From Andrena cerasifolii (lineage: Eukaryota; Arthropoda; Insecta; Hymenoptera; Andrenidae), in contig NC_135123.1 of NCBI RefSeq assembly GCF_050908995.1, forward strand, positions 12,524,001 to 12,588,000: a DNA stretch of 64,000 bases. Direction: 5' to 3'. This document shows, piece after piece, positions 21,101 to 31,488 of this stretch; position 1 is the stretch's first letter, and each line of letters starts with the position of its first letter. The position numbers and the translations under genes are program-made. Below the pieces are notes generated by a model that did no database searches, had not been told where the DNA came from, and worked only from the letters and a program-made list of their open reading frames with translations.

Positions 21101-23080
21101 CGTCAATTCAAATGGTGGTCATTTGTTCGATATTATCTTTCGAACTTGATGCGATAAAATCTATAAGTCTCGATAAATCGTTCCACGAGAAACGTCGCGT
21201 TATTTCATTTAAAACCAAAGTTGTAGACTCAGAAAATCGGATGCTGACTTTCGCGCCACCCACTGCAAGACAGATACAAGAATAAGTTCAGTTTCCCAGC
21301 AGATCTTTCGAGAAATTCAGCCAACTGGTATCTGATGCACGATCTGGCTTATTGACTGTTCGATAATCTTCCACGAACCAGTTCGGTTTGCGAATTCTGT
21401 CTCCGATAAGAAGCTTCGCTTCTCGCTGTAGTCTAACTTGCGAACAGTCGAAGCCCCCGAGAATCTCTAATTTTCCTGTCCTTGCATCCAAAGTCCCGAG
21501 TCCATCTCTGAGGAAGACAACCCACGTGTTTCTACGCATCGCGTGCATCCCTTCCTTCGTTATCAATGAGAATCGTTCGCGATCTCTATATTTAGAAGTC
21601 AACGGTCACCGTTGCAAATTGCGATTCTCTGAATGCTCGAACGAAACGAGGGGGGTGGCAGGAAAACAATTTTCAGGGAGCCCCGTCAGTGTTATAAATA
21701 GCAACGCGAAAGGGTTCAGATGCAAGCGGATAGCGCGGACAGAATATGTACGGTTCGCAGAAGTTCACCTCGTGCCTTATCTTTCTGCGAGCTCTAATGT
21801 CGTAGCGACAGGATCTCGCGTGCGCTCGCGCTATCATCCAACGATTGCAGCGGCGCGCATTTCCATTAGCCGTCTTTACGCACCGCCGGTCGTCTCGAGT
21901 AGCTCCCTTAACTTTTGTAGATAAACCTTCCCCCTAGGATCAGCCAAAAGCGCGGGTGATAGCAAACTGTTGAAATCACAGGGCATGAATATCAATCGCT
22001 CGATAAAGAAGCAGTGAGAAATGGTATCCCAAGTGGGGACGCGATTTTTTATTATTTGTTAGAGAATAATTGAGACCATTTTATTCAGGTATCAAATCGC
22101 GGCAAGGGTACAGCTGTCCTCTCAGTGTCGAAGGGCATCGAGATAAGATTACATCCAATTGCAGGCGCGGTGGGTGTAGGCACTTGGACGCGTTGCATCG
22201 GTGCATGCAGGCTTCGACAGAAATGGAAAAGCGAATTTAACGAGGCAGCAATCTTGGCTCGAAGGTTGGACAGAAACGAGACAAGAATGGATTACGAAGC
22301 AGGTCCGACTATCGAGCAACGTTTACAGTTTCCCCCATTTTACTACTTTCCACTACGGGATTCCCGGCGCTCGCTGCCAGAGGAGGAACGTCATTTCGAA
22401 GGCGAAGATCGAGGAGAACCGGTTCGGTACCTGCTAGCTCCATTATGTTACCTGCACCCGCGCCTTCACGGACCCTTTGAACAGGCTAATTCATAACTTG
22501 TAACAGAAGAATTTCTTTTTGTCGCGGGAAAAACCCTCGAAGGTCTCTACTCGTGGGGTCCGCATTCTCCGCCCCGTTCCTCTCTTTTAAACGTCCATAT
22601 TTTACGCGCGCACAAAGTTTGCACGCGCCAGGCGCAACGCGAAGGCTGTCCCCGAGATTAATATCTTCGGAGAGGTGGATTTCTGTGGCTGCAGGATTCT
22701 GGAGTTATGGGTACAAGTTTCCGGGAATAGAGATTTCTAAAACTCTCCGAGTGAAAAATAAAGGAGAATCCTTTATAAAAGCCTACTGCTACTAGAATAA
22801 TTCGTGGGACGAATTGTTATAATAATGACACTGTTGAGCAAGTGTTACACGGCACTTTTGTGGTGAATCGTCGATTCTGTGGTTACCTTCGGTTTCCTTC
22901 GGCTGTATCTTCCGGCGATAGGGGCGTCACGATGAGAGAAGGCTCCTTCTGAATAATAGCTTCCGGTTGTAGGTGGATCGTGTGTCGCTTCTGACGGAGA
23001 TCCTTACAAGAGGCTGAAGACGGTATGCCGTTCCTCTTTCGACGACGGCCACTGGTGCCTAGATTTTGCAGGGTGCCCAT
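14831..23080 (-). CDS. NSP-family SH2 adaptor (BCAR3/SH2D3C-like), MGTLQN isoform
   Basis: NSP proteins couple receptor and integrin signalling to Cas-family scaffolds through an SH2 domain and a C-terminal, catalytically inactive RasGEF-like Cas-binding domain. Exons 23080-22887, 18748-18619, 17688-17449, 17352-15885 and 15162-14831 join in phase to 787 codons (BCAR3 is about 825). In this isoform, a basic N-terminus is followed by a Glu run, an SH2 domain at about residues 134-235 (HAWYHG, then FLVRD with the phosphotyrosine-binding Arg, then HFVINR), a Pro/His/Gln-rich linker, and the GEF-like domain from about residue 480, with LATLPHGRQARLDLIER and the terminal LWGSRG motif. Another first exon at 28494 could replace the first one. 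Which vertebrate paralogue it corresponds to cannot be told, since insects probably have one ancestral gene. Confidence 0.93.
15163..15884 (-). other. NSP intron
   Basis: The minus-strand intron has donor GTAATG and acceptor GCATAG. It is AT-rich and shows no further exon or repeat pair that I can define. Confidence 0.8.
15885..17352 (-). CDS. NSP gene large exon (SH2 end, linker, GEF-like domain)
   Basis: The exon opens after TTAACAG in phase 0 with VVIQPETVYERAQYQFEDEAFD and runs through YVGSGRPIS, completing the SH2 domain and its characteristic C-terminal extension. A linker of about 270 residues follows, rich in Ser/Pro with PPKPPRVP-type motifs that could bind SH3 domains and a run of about 11 His. 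Then comes the GEF-like domain (LRGVSGMLHDSAPRVLASHL, LATLPHGRQARLDLIER, ATISKWIKVAIDTKTALGNL). It ends one base into a Gly codon before GTAATG. Catalytic residues of true RasGEFs are not expected in this family. Confidence 0.95.
16735..16765 (-). repeat. His-codon repeat in NSP linker
   Basis: On the plus strand this reads as runs of ATG/GTG triplets (GATGATGATG then GTGGTGGTGG). On the coding strand it gives CAC/CAT codons for about 11 consecutive histidines, preceded by a His-rich segment. It is a likely site of length variation. Confidence 0.8.
17449..17688 (-). CDS. NSP gene SH2 exon
   Basis: 80 codons, phase 0 at both ends. It opens EPPEESTRKLLERELRLLDP, the helix typically found before the NSP SH2 domain, then HAWYHGSTLRGG, DGDFLVRDCASQPGNYVLTV and WKGQPLHFVINR. 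The FLVRD arginine needed for phosphotyrosine binding is intact. The donor is GTAAGT; the intron to the next exon is only 96 bp. Confidence 0.96.
17689..18618 (-). other. NSP intron
   Basis: This intron of about 0.9 kb lies between donor GTGAGT and acceptor AATTTAG. No other feature is recognisable. Confidence 0.8.
18619..18748 (-). CDS. NSP gene exon with poly-Glu run
   Basis: The exon opens after GACGCAG with one base completing a codon, then SSEVTV, a run of about ten Glu encoded by uninterrupted GAG triplets, and VEGTDYSNLPM before GTGAGT. The DYSNLPM segment leads into the pre-SH2 helix. Because it is entered in phase 2 it can accept either candidate first exon. The frame remains open 15 codons upstream of the acceptor but has no ATG. 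Confidence 0.85.
19964..20773. mobile_element. Nested TA-flanked MITE with repeated terminal motif
   Basis: AGGGAGTGTGGGGAATTGCG at 19964 is mirrored by the right end, which reads GTTCGTAATTCCCCTACTCT and ends at 20773. TA sits on each side (19962-19963 and 20774-20775). The motif GGGGTAATTACGAAC recurs at 20251-20265 in direct orientation and about 20522-20535 in inverted orientation. At 810 bp with no coding frame it is non-autonomous, probably moved by a Tc1/mariner/pogo-class transposase. Confidence 0.7.
20915..21149 (+). pseudogene. Mariner transposase C-terminal remnant
   Basis: The frame from 20915 reads RSPDKTAPDLFHWGHLKALV and then YANNPQTLQQLK, matching the region of mariner transposases around the third catalytic Asp (SPDL-P-D-F--WG-LK). 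A second segment, SNGGHLFDIIFRT then stop at 21147-21149, corresponds to the family's C-terminal GGHFE-type ending but lies in a different frame, so there is at least one frameshift. The upstream part with the first two catalytic acids is not present. It is not functional. Confidence 0.75.
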
Positions 23081-23109
23081 AGATGGAAACCGGAAGCTCC
23101 ATGCTATAC
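22887..23109 (-). CDS. NSP gene alternative first/early exon (MGTLQN)
   Basis: The sequence from ATG at 23080-23078 encodes MGTLQNLGTSGRRRKRNG, then a basic and Ser-rich stretch ending SPEDTAEGNR, with two bases of an Arg codon before GTAACC. That phase matches the acceptor at 18749. BCAR3 has a comparable MGTLPHSKSPR segment before its SH2 domain, which supports membership. A possible acceptor (TTGTTAG) lies just upstream at 23110, so the exon may be internal, with the first 29 bases being 5' UTR or, if another exon precedes, coding. Confidence 0.75.
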
Positions 23110-23145
23110 CTAACAAACATTCACGTTTATCAATTATTCACCCGC

Positions 23146-23672
23146 GTTAAGGGGCAATCCTATTCTTCGGAGTCAAAACATAGCAAAATTTGGGATTTTT
23201 TTTTTAAGAAACCAGCGATTCGATTCATCTGAAATTTGCACCATATTTTGATGCATCTTTGAGGAAGCTGAAGTTTTTTTTTTATTAATTTTTAACCATA
23301 AATTTAGTAGTTATGCACGATCGAACATCACGCCGCGAAAATTCGCCGGCCGTTGGTGTGCACGATATTTATCTGCCAGGTAATCTAAAGCAGGAAAATG
23401 ATACGGCGTTTTATTTTATACATATGTAGCTTGAAATTGGTGAACCAACAAAGAACAAAAAAATTAATTGAGCAGTATGGAGTGTTTTCAAATTGAAAGG
23501 TCTGAATCTTTAATTTTTGAAATCCAATTTGGCGCCAATTTTCTTATGTAACAAAAGATGTATAGACTTTAGCGGTATTCTGGTTCATCAAACTGAAGCT
23601 ACATATGTACAAAATAAAACGCCGTTACATTGTCCTATGTTTTTAGCCCATAAAATAGGATTACCCCTCAAC
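23146..23672. mobile_element. Foldback MITE
   Basis: GTTAAGGGGCAATCCTATT at 23146 is mirrored by AATAGGATTACCCCTCAAC ending at 23672. A second, inner inverted pair matches ACGGCGTTTTATTTTATACA (from about 23402) with its reverse complement near 23610-23630. At 527 bp it is AT-rich and non-coding. Confidence 0.7.
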
Positions 23673-23736
23673 TCACCCTTCCACAACCAGACTTCAAGAA
23701 CACGGAAACACAAACCTTTCCCTCAATTCCAACTCC

Positions 23737-24022
23737 AATTGAGGACCTTGCAGAAAGAGGGATGTAGCTGTTTATAAAATTATTGCTTTGACTTTAGAAC
23801 ACTAATTGAAAAATATATATTTTCACACAATAAGTAGTAGTTATTGAGTTGATATGTTTTTACTTCTATTTTATTTATTTGCAATAAATTGCTCAGTTAT
23901 TATCAAATTTTCATCAAACGTACACCAAACGGTGCAATTTTTTTAAATACCTATATTACACGTTATAACTCAAAAACTGTAAAAAATGGCGCTACACCCC
24001 TCTTGCTGCAAGGTCCTCAATT
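23737..24022. mobile_element. Short MITE with about 30-bp inverted ends
   Basis: AATTGAGGACCTTGCAGAAA at 23737 and its reverse complement, CTGCAAGGTCCTCAATT ending at 24022, extend inward to a shared GTAGC. It is 286 bp, AT-rich inside, and lies only 64 bp after the preceding element. No clear target duplication was found. Confidence 0.7.
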
Positions 24023-27000
24023 CCAAATTCATCAAACACCCCACAGACAATCCTTTAATATTCCAAACCTACGCCTTACATTTTCTCACCCAAAGCTACA
24101 CCACCGCAAAGGAGAATCTCGAAGCAACGACACCGAAATCCCATTCCTAAAAGTTGCTCCACCATCCATCACTCAATCGATCTTGTTCTCCAGCGATTGC
24201 CCCTCGATACTCACGCATACTTTTCTGCGCGCGGTCCTTCTCGCTCACGATCATCGCAATCCGCCACCTATTCGCTCACTCGCTGGCGATTGAATCGTGT
24301 CAGCCGTGTTGCATCACAGAGAACGGCCGCGCGTCCTGGCCTGTCGTTAATTGCTCCTCTTTCGTTCCCGGGATTACCCGCGCGGCGATCGTAGCGTTTC
24401 GACGAAGGGAATCGCGGCGACAGGCCGCGCTCGATCGAGACCGTTTAACCCATGGCAATCTGCTATCGCGACGGGATACCAGCGCCCCTCCTCCATCGCG
24501 TCGAACGTTTATCAAGAACAGCGCGCACGGGCGATCGGTGCATTCGATGTGCTTTTTATCCGTGTGCCACTCTGCGCGCCTCTCCGCTTTGGAAACGTGA
24601 CCGCAGCCGACAGAATCGCGTCATAACTCTGATATCGAACGGTGTTTCGTTTACGCGACGAGCTGTTTGGCTCTGCAGCACGGCTCCCCGGGTGCGAAAG
24701 ATTGTAGCAATGACTCCTTCGCTTTATTCCCCGGATACACAGTGGTCGGGTTCGATTATCCACTTTCTGCTTCCCTTCCACTTCCGCGTTCGACTCCCAC
24801 AGCCACAATAGTATCATTCATCCTTCAATAATCTCCCCCGCAATTTTCCATTCCTCTCATTTCATTCCGTTGCATCGCTGTGCCGGCTATTCAGCCGCTT
24901 ATCTCCCATGGAAGACCTCTGCGAAATCCTCGGGTCCGATGGCTCCAATAGCTTGCTTAGATACGTATACTCAGGAAAGACGTTCTACTGGCTCGCAGAT
25001 GGTTTCGCAGTACAGAGGCAGATACTGCTCGACGACACTCTGTTCCGTCCAGCTGAAATTCCGCTCCGAATCGCCGCGAGCTGACGCACGCTCACGCGAA
25101 ACTCCGGCTGCAGGTGCAGCGAAACGACCACGCTCTTTGCCAGCCTCTCCGAGTCATTCTCGGATCCATTCAGCTCCCGTAAAGCACGGCCGGGAACGAT
25201 AGTGTTTTTAAACGGTCACTTCACTTTCAGGAAGTCTCCCTTTCTCCCGTCAGCCACTAGTTTCGTACGCGCTGGGCCACGCGCGGATCCTTCGAGCAGT
25301 CGGCCAGAAACTGAAGTATCCCGGCTCACTTTCGCCTCGATCCGTTTATCTTCGCTCGCCTTCTCGCGCACTGATGTTAAACCTGTTCTTCGAGCCTTTC
25401 TATATACCCGCGGATTCGAACTCGAACGTTGCCCTTTATTAAACTTGGGGATTTTTCGCTCCGGGCGACTGCTGCGAGGAGCCGAGCAGGATCTCTGCAG
25501 GGATTCTTTCCTGCTCCGGAGGCGAGGCAAGGCGGCTCGTTCGGTGGTGCCTCCGAGGAAAGAAAGCCTGCGGATTGTCTTGAGTCGACGCGCTAGATGC
25601 TATGAACGCGTACCTGTTCTAGGACCGTTTCCGAACGCCGTTCCGCTCTATTTTCAGGAACCCGCGGAGTCCTGCTAAGATCACGTAATCGCGTTACGGT
25701 TGCATTCGTTTCAGGGTGGGAGAAATCCGCGGCGAGTATTTATACAGCGCTTGGAAACGTTTCTATAAATTCTTTGTACCTTAGGTTCCACAAATTCGCC
25801 AATTGGAGGGCTGAGAATCGTGATAGCGTAAGCTCAAATTTTGAGAGTTTGAGTTAATGACTGTTTGTGAGTCTTAACGGCTCCATCTGTTTAGTTTCAC
25901 AGTGAATTAAGTTGTAACTTGATCCTTGACTGAGATATAAGAACATTTCTCCTTAATACTTCACTAACAAGAGCAGAGCATTTCAAAACATACCGACGTA
26001 AGTCCGACTAAGTGTCGCCGCTCTTATCAGCGCAACGCATGAACGGTATAAATTAATATAACGAATGTGCTGATGCTGATTGGATGCTGTTCCTGCGTTG
26101 TGCTGACTTGTGAAAAAAAGAAGAAATTAAAAGTTAAATGCTTCCAATTCTTTAAGTACGTATATACATATTTATTATGGTAGTGTTTTGAGCCTTTAGA
26201 TGTGCTTCCACAGCTGCAATATAAATGCAGAGTTATTTATAAGAGTAAACGCAAAACATTATTTTACTCCAATTGTCGGTGGTACTTTGAATTTGCATAA
26301 ATTTCAAACGGCCGAAAAATGGCAAATTTAGGAGCTGCACTTTCATCGTTATCTTCCGTGTATCTCTTGAGGAGTTCTCGGTCGTAGCATTGTTAAGACG
26401 GGTCGTAACGCGAGTCCTCGACGAAAATATATAGTGTCCGTTTGAAGAAAGGGAAGGACACCCCCCGGGGAGAAGAAAGGGAGAGTCCCGAGGGGAAAGG
26501 ACAGGACCGGGACAGGACCGAGGCACTCGAGGCGGAAAAGGAGAGGCAGGAGGGACGAGCGACAATCCGTGGTCGGTGGTCGCGTTTAGAAAAAGCGGCA
26601 TGGTGGAATGCAGGTGTGTTTTGCGTCGCTCGCCGGCTCTCGCTCTCCGACATAATACCTGGCGAGTGAGGCTGATAAGGTCGCCCGTTTACCGAGATAA
26701 CTATGCAACACGTTTGGAGAGGCACTATCGACCGAAAAAGGTGCGATAGGCGCCGTTTCCGAGGTCGAACGAGCGACACGCACGAACCAGCGTCGTGCTG
26801 GGAATATTTTCTAGCGACTATTAGCTAGCAGATTGGATCCACGTGTCATTTTCAGTCCTTCACCGGTGGCTCGTTCTATTTCCAATCGGTCTTTCCGTTG
26901 CGATGAACGCTGGACGAGAAATTAGAAAATTCTGCGGTCTCTTACTGCGCTATTCTTTGCATCGATGGGCTTGGCGAATAGCGTACAATTTTATTAATTG

Positions 27001-28447
27001 TATTCTGAATTACAGTAGCAATTAAATGGAATAGCGATCTTGATGTTCGTTTGATCGTCTTGACAATTGTCGAGCGACAGTTGAATTTTCTTTCTCCATT
27101 GAAGGTTGGGAGAATCAACGCGGCGGTTTTTCACGGGCGTTTCACAAAACGTTTGATTCACGTGCGTGAAACTCGCCTCGTGATTCCCCGTTTCCTCCGC
27201 CGCCAGGTAATTATATGCGCGTTTACCTCGCGACAGGAATTTCAATTGGACCCAGTTTGTACCGCGTACAGCTGACGTAGTGGAACGAGCTGAATTTTCC
27301 ATGCGGGCACGGTGAAATCCCGAGAATAAAACATCCTGGACAATGGCAGAAAGACGGCACTATTGGAAGTATCGAATGTGCGGAAAAGTTTAGCTTGTAG
27401 GAGACTTAAACGTCGTTCCGAGATGCTTGAAAAGTTTCAAGTAATATTCCGTGGAATTTTATCGAGTAATATTTTTAATGATCGTAAAACTAGCTTCGTT
27501 TCCACATCACCACTCCAAATTAGCTTATTGACCAACGATCATCCTACTTTTATCGATTTCTACATTCCCATGCATTTAAATGAACGAACAAAGTCCAGAG
27601 GCTACCTGTTTCATCCATTTCTTTCTCTCATTTATTTCACCATTACCTGAAACGACAGGTTGGTGTTTTGTTTCGCTTACACGTAGCTGCCTCCATCGAG
27701 CTCGTAAGAAGGAACTTACAGTGCGCGACCTACATCCTACGTTTAGCATACTTCGTACCAGTTTCGGTTTTGAAATAAAACTCCGACGCGACTCGAACAC
27801 GTGCCTTGCACGTCGATCCGCGAAGCGATCCGATCCGTAGGCGTCGCTCGGCGGTAAACCTTCTTTCGCGAAGCAAATTCTCGTTATCTGGCACCGACTG
27901 TTTGACAAACAGTGGGGCCCGCATTTGCAACAATATTTCGGCGCGAGTTGCGCAACGGATTGAACGAAATTCGACGCACACTCTGCTTCTTCATTACCGC
28001 GAGGACGCTAATTTCTAAACGACGTAACAATTCCCTCTGTAACTGGAGGACAGAAAAAACATTTCTCCAGGAAATTCCTCACCGCGATCAACCTCCAGAC
28101 GATTCCCCATCACCCAGCCACGTGCTGCACAAATCTCAGCGACTCCTCGCTCCTTTCACCGTGTCACGAAGTCACCTGGCAAATCACTGTATCTCACACC
28201 TGACGCACTAATGGATCATCGTCGAGGAAGCGAACGAAATGGGCAAACGACTAATTCTCTCCTATGTCTCAGGAGGCACCGAAAATTCGTCACCGAAGTG
28301 AGAGAGGCTTCCTCTCTGAATCACCGTAGAGAATGAACGTCCACGTGATCGTGGCGGACGCGCGTCGAACGGTGTATATACCTGTTGTGTAACGCGACTG
28401 GCCGAGAAAGAAGATAGACAGAGGGGAAATAAGAAAAATGTTGACAC

Positions 28448-28494
28448 TGACTCTGGCTCCTCCTCGACTTCAGCTTGCTGGCGGTCTTGCCCAT
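28448..28494 (-). CDS. Candidate alternative first exon with N-myristoylation signal (NSP gene)
   Basis: An ATG at 28494-28492 in good context (A at -3, G at +4) encodes MGKTASKLKSRRSQS plus two bases before GTGTCA. Gly2, Ser6 and Lys7 fit the N-myristoylation consensus, and the following basic residues would favour membrane binding. The exit phase 2 is what the 18748 exon needs and would give a protein of 738 codons. The donor is weaker than consensus, and no cDNA is available, so it could instead begin another gene. It is inferred mainly from phase, start context and motif. Confidence 0.5.
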
Positions 28495-28917
28495 TTTCCA
28501 GGCGGACGCATGCCAGCGGAGCGGGTCACGTTCCACCGATCACAGGTAGCTGCTGTAGAACAGGGATGCAGCGACGGTTACCACGAGCTGGATGCGTTGG
28601 CGGGCAGCGGTGTGACCGTAGCATAATGCGATACCGAGCTGACTGGCCGCGAAACGTGCGAGTGGAGGCGAGGAACCAAGGGACGAAGGCGGACGAGACC
28701 GATGGACAGGCGAGTGGCAGTCGTCGCTGGAGCCAACGAGCATGGTGGAGAGAATGTCAGCCGAGCAAGGAGAGAGGGAGGCGAGGCGACGTTCTGGTAA
28801 CAGAGGACAAATCCATCGTGCTGGAACGAGAGGGGAAGATTTGGGACAGAGGAGGGAGACGGAGGGGAAGTTAATAAGCGAAGATGAGCACGAGTTGCTT
28901 ATGACTCGGACCGGTTA

Positions 28918-28922
<5 letters not shown>

Positions 28923-28970
<48 letters not shown>
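28923..28970. repeat. (GA)24 microsatellite
   Basis: This perfect GA dinucleotide run is 48 bp long. It lies about 430 bp upstream of the candidate myristoylated exon on the minus strand, where it reads as (TC)n. GA/TC tracts are bound by GAGA-type factors at many insect promoters, so a promoter role is possible; that is inference. Confidence 0.95.
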
Positions 28971-28972
<2 letters not shown>

Positions 28973-31291
28973 AAGGGGACTGTGCTGTGTTACAGATAAG
29001 GCAGGGCTGGGGAGGTGACTGCAATTGGGGATGAATGTAATTAGAAGGGTGAAGAGTCGTGTGTTTTCTTTTTTTTTTTATCTTTTTCTTCTGACGGAAG
29101 AGTAGAGTAGAAAGTGGGAGGACAATTATTTGCCCCGCTAATTTTCGCGTTAGACCGTTAGGGGTTCCTTTTACCCTAATTAGAAGATACGATCTCGGCG
29201 CACTGGTTCGCTCTACTGAATAATTAAATAAAAGCTATTTTGCAATTTTCAGAATTTTTATCAAATTCCAACGTTTCGGTCAGTGGTTACGACCATTTTC
29301 AAGGTAAGTTCGATAAACGGAAAAATACTGCGTTCCTTTTACCCTTCTACGCGCAGTTAGAGTTAGAGCACGCGTGTGCATGGCGCACGATGGGTCGCAG
29401 ATGAGGGGATACAGGTACAGAGGATAAGTAGGCAAATCGATCTTGCATTCCCATTGAAATAAAGGTATCGAAGAAAGTATTCCTCCTCGAGAGCCTGGCC
29501 AGGGAGTGGGGAAGTCGTGTCATCCACAGGTAACCGACCCGTGATCAACAACACGGCACTTACCCTCGAACCCCCGCGAGAGTAAACGCGCGCCGCAACG
29601 TTTCCTTTACAGTATTATCGCAGCTAAGTAGTGTATTAATTAATTGAGAGGTACGTTGAAACTTGTGCGCTCTGTGAAATCCTGAAGAACGCGGGCAACA
29701 CGTGGATGGGCACATACCGAACGGTGAGCGGGAATGCAGGAGGAAAAACAGGCATACTGAGACGGAGGGAGAATTAACTGCGAAGAGAGACGAGGAGGGA
29801 CGACGAGATAATGGAGCGACAGAGGCAAGTGTTTAATAAGCGATATCGATAAAACTGTAAACAGATGGAGGAATTCGTTCGCCAGTGCGACTAGAGAATA
29901 TTCAGCCGCGACGGAACTCGTTTGATAAAACACCAAGGTGCGCGCTGCAATTTTATTCGCAATTACAGCCTCGAGAGATTCGCAAATTGAGTGTCAAGTT
30001 GTAATTAACTGCAATGACTCATCTTTATTCTGCTTCTTCTATTATTCGCGCGTTGCTAAATGATTCCCAGAAGCGCATAGCGCTGCAAGTGCTTTTAGGC
30101 ATCTGCAGAATATTTTATTTCACAATATTTGCTCCCTGCGCAGACCTCTTTGCCAACTTTCAATTTTCCACGCATACGAGAGTTGCGCGAATAAAAAGCC
30201 CAGAGAGAAGAAGCGCGCGCTTGACAAGTGTTTCGCACACTGGCGCGCCTGCCAGCAAAAAGAACGCGGCACGACGTGTCGTCATCGTGATCCCGGACTT
30301 GTCGCAGACTAGGCGTTGTTATCCAGGGGAAAAACGTAGCGCATCACGCGCACTGTGCATCTTGCGGCGCTGCACCAAGGACGCGCGTGAAATCGCGAAC
30401 GCGATCACTCGTTGCACTCCTCGGATACTCCATCACCTCTGCCCTCCGCAATTAAATTTCTCTAGTGGTCCCTTTCGCGCTATAGTTCAGCGCAGCCACT
30501 TTCACTCTTCGTCTATTATTAAGCCTCTACCGCGGTGGAGTTTGTTATAAAACCACTTCATCGCATATTCAATAAGTCGCGTCGTGTAAAATACAATTGG
30601 CAAGGCAGACAGGTTTCTAGGTAGCTTTGAAAATTCACTGTCTCCCAGGATAGCGGAATCTTTTTTCCTCAGAACGCGATTGATCTCTTCTATGGATATA
30701 TTTTTATAGTACTCTTTGCGCCATCTTTATGTCTTTGCATTTTTATGTCGTCTGATTAAAGAGAGGGAAGAGTCGTTCCTAAAGTGGTAACATCGTGATA
30801 CTTGCTTGAGAAGTCTGAGGTATATACTGGCGAATAAATTCGAACGCGTAACCTTAGAAACGTGTTAGGAGTTATTGTAGTCGGCATACATCACAGTCAA
30901 CGGCATAAATTGTCGGAAAGGAACAAGGTTGCGGCCTGTAATTGCGTGACCATTCAGCGATTACGCTGGTCGAATGCTCTCATGCGTGTCTTTAAGTTAT
31001 AAGACGAGCGAGTGCGGCAAAGTTACTTAAACCTATTATCTTTCAGCGTGGCAAATTCAATAAATATTTAAACTCTATGAATTTAGAAGAGTTTAGTTTC
31101 TCTAAGACAATTTGTAGAGTGAAATTAGATTTCACCACCCAGATACTCGTAGAAAGCATAATCTGCATAATTTAATCATTGTGGAACGTCCCTTTTATAT
31201 AAAAATCAAAACCGATTTGCAACACTGTGCACCGTTGTACGGAGACCCGGATCAGATTCAGGGTAATGAACATCGAAGATTCAACACGTTG

Positions 31292-31488
31292 CAGTGGCGC
31301 ACCCAGAGGGAGGTTAAGGGCTCTGGCACCCCCTAAAGAAGGGGCGTTGTAAGAAGAATAGAGAACTGAATTTTATTCTTTAAATAAATTTGTATAATCA
31401 CCTAATATTTTTTTTTGAATTTTCATTAAAAATAGGTTTATCCGCTCAACTCGGTTCTCCCCAAAATTAAATCCTGAGTGCGCCACTG
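31292..31488. mobile_element. Short MITE with CAGTGGCGCA termini
   Basis: CAGTGGCGCACCCAG at 31292 is mirrored by the right end, CTGAGTGCGCCACTG ending at 31488. The interior is AT-rich, after a GGCACCCCCT stretch. CAGTGGCG-type termini are common on several DNA transposon superfamilies including hAT, but no 8-bp target duplication is visible, so the superfamily is uncertain. Confidence 0.65.

Larger units (their letters stand above)
19904..21265 (+). mobile_element. Decayed mariner-type transposon
   Basis: The left end CAGGTGGCGCAAAAGTCATC and the right end (reverse complement GGTGGCGCGAAAGTCAGCAT) form terminal inverted repeats with a shared ATCCGAT just inside; TA precedes the left end. 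A remnant of the C-terminal part of a mariner-like transposase lies on the plus strand at 20915-21149. The first 60 bp are separated from the rest by a nested element at 19964-20773, and most of the transposase gene is missing. Exact right border uncertain by a few bases. Confidence 0.75.
18749..22886 (-). other. NSP intron with nested transposons
   Basis: This 4.1 kb intron holds the mariner-type element and its nested insertion at 19904-21265. The flanks (18749-19903 and 21266-22886) show no exon with plausible coding content. Open frames there are short and high in Arg/Ser, typical of GC-rich non-coding DNA. Confidence 0.7.
23110..28447 (-). other. NSP intron or upstream region with MITEs
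   Basis: This stretch separates the two candidate first exons. It contains two adjacent inverted-repeat elements at 23146-24022. From about 24.1 to 28.4 kb it is mixed GC-rich and AT-rich non-coding DNA, including a C/G-rich purine stretch near 26450-26560 with a tandem GGACAGGACC motif. No exon is supported. Confidence 0.6.

Noticed and set aside
25202..25678. 158-codon plus-strand open frame
   Set aside because: It lies in an NSP intron or upstream region, is Arg/Ser/Leu-rich and lacks any recognisable domain.
29260..29305. Sequence CAACGTTTCGGTCAGTGGTT followed by GACCATTTTCAAGG
   Set aside because: It resembles a short phrase found in several invertebrate repeats, but no ribozyme fold, repeat border or coding remnant around it could be defined.
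30014..30550. 178-codon plus-strand open frame
   Set aside because: The composition is high in Arg/Ser/Ala/Ile with no motif, no splice context and no repeat of known domains. It is compatible with chance in this CpG-rich DNA.
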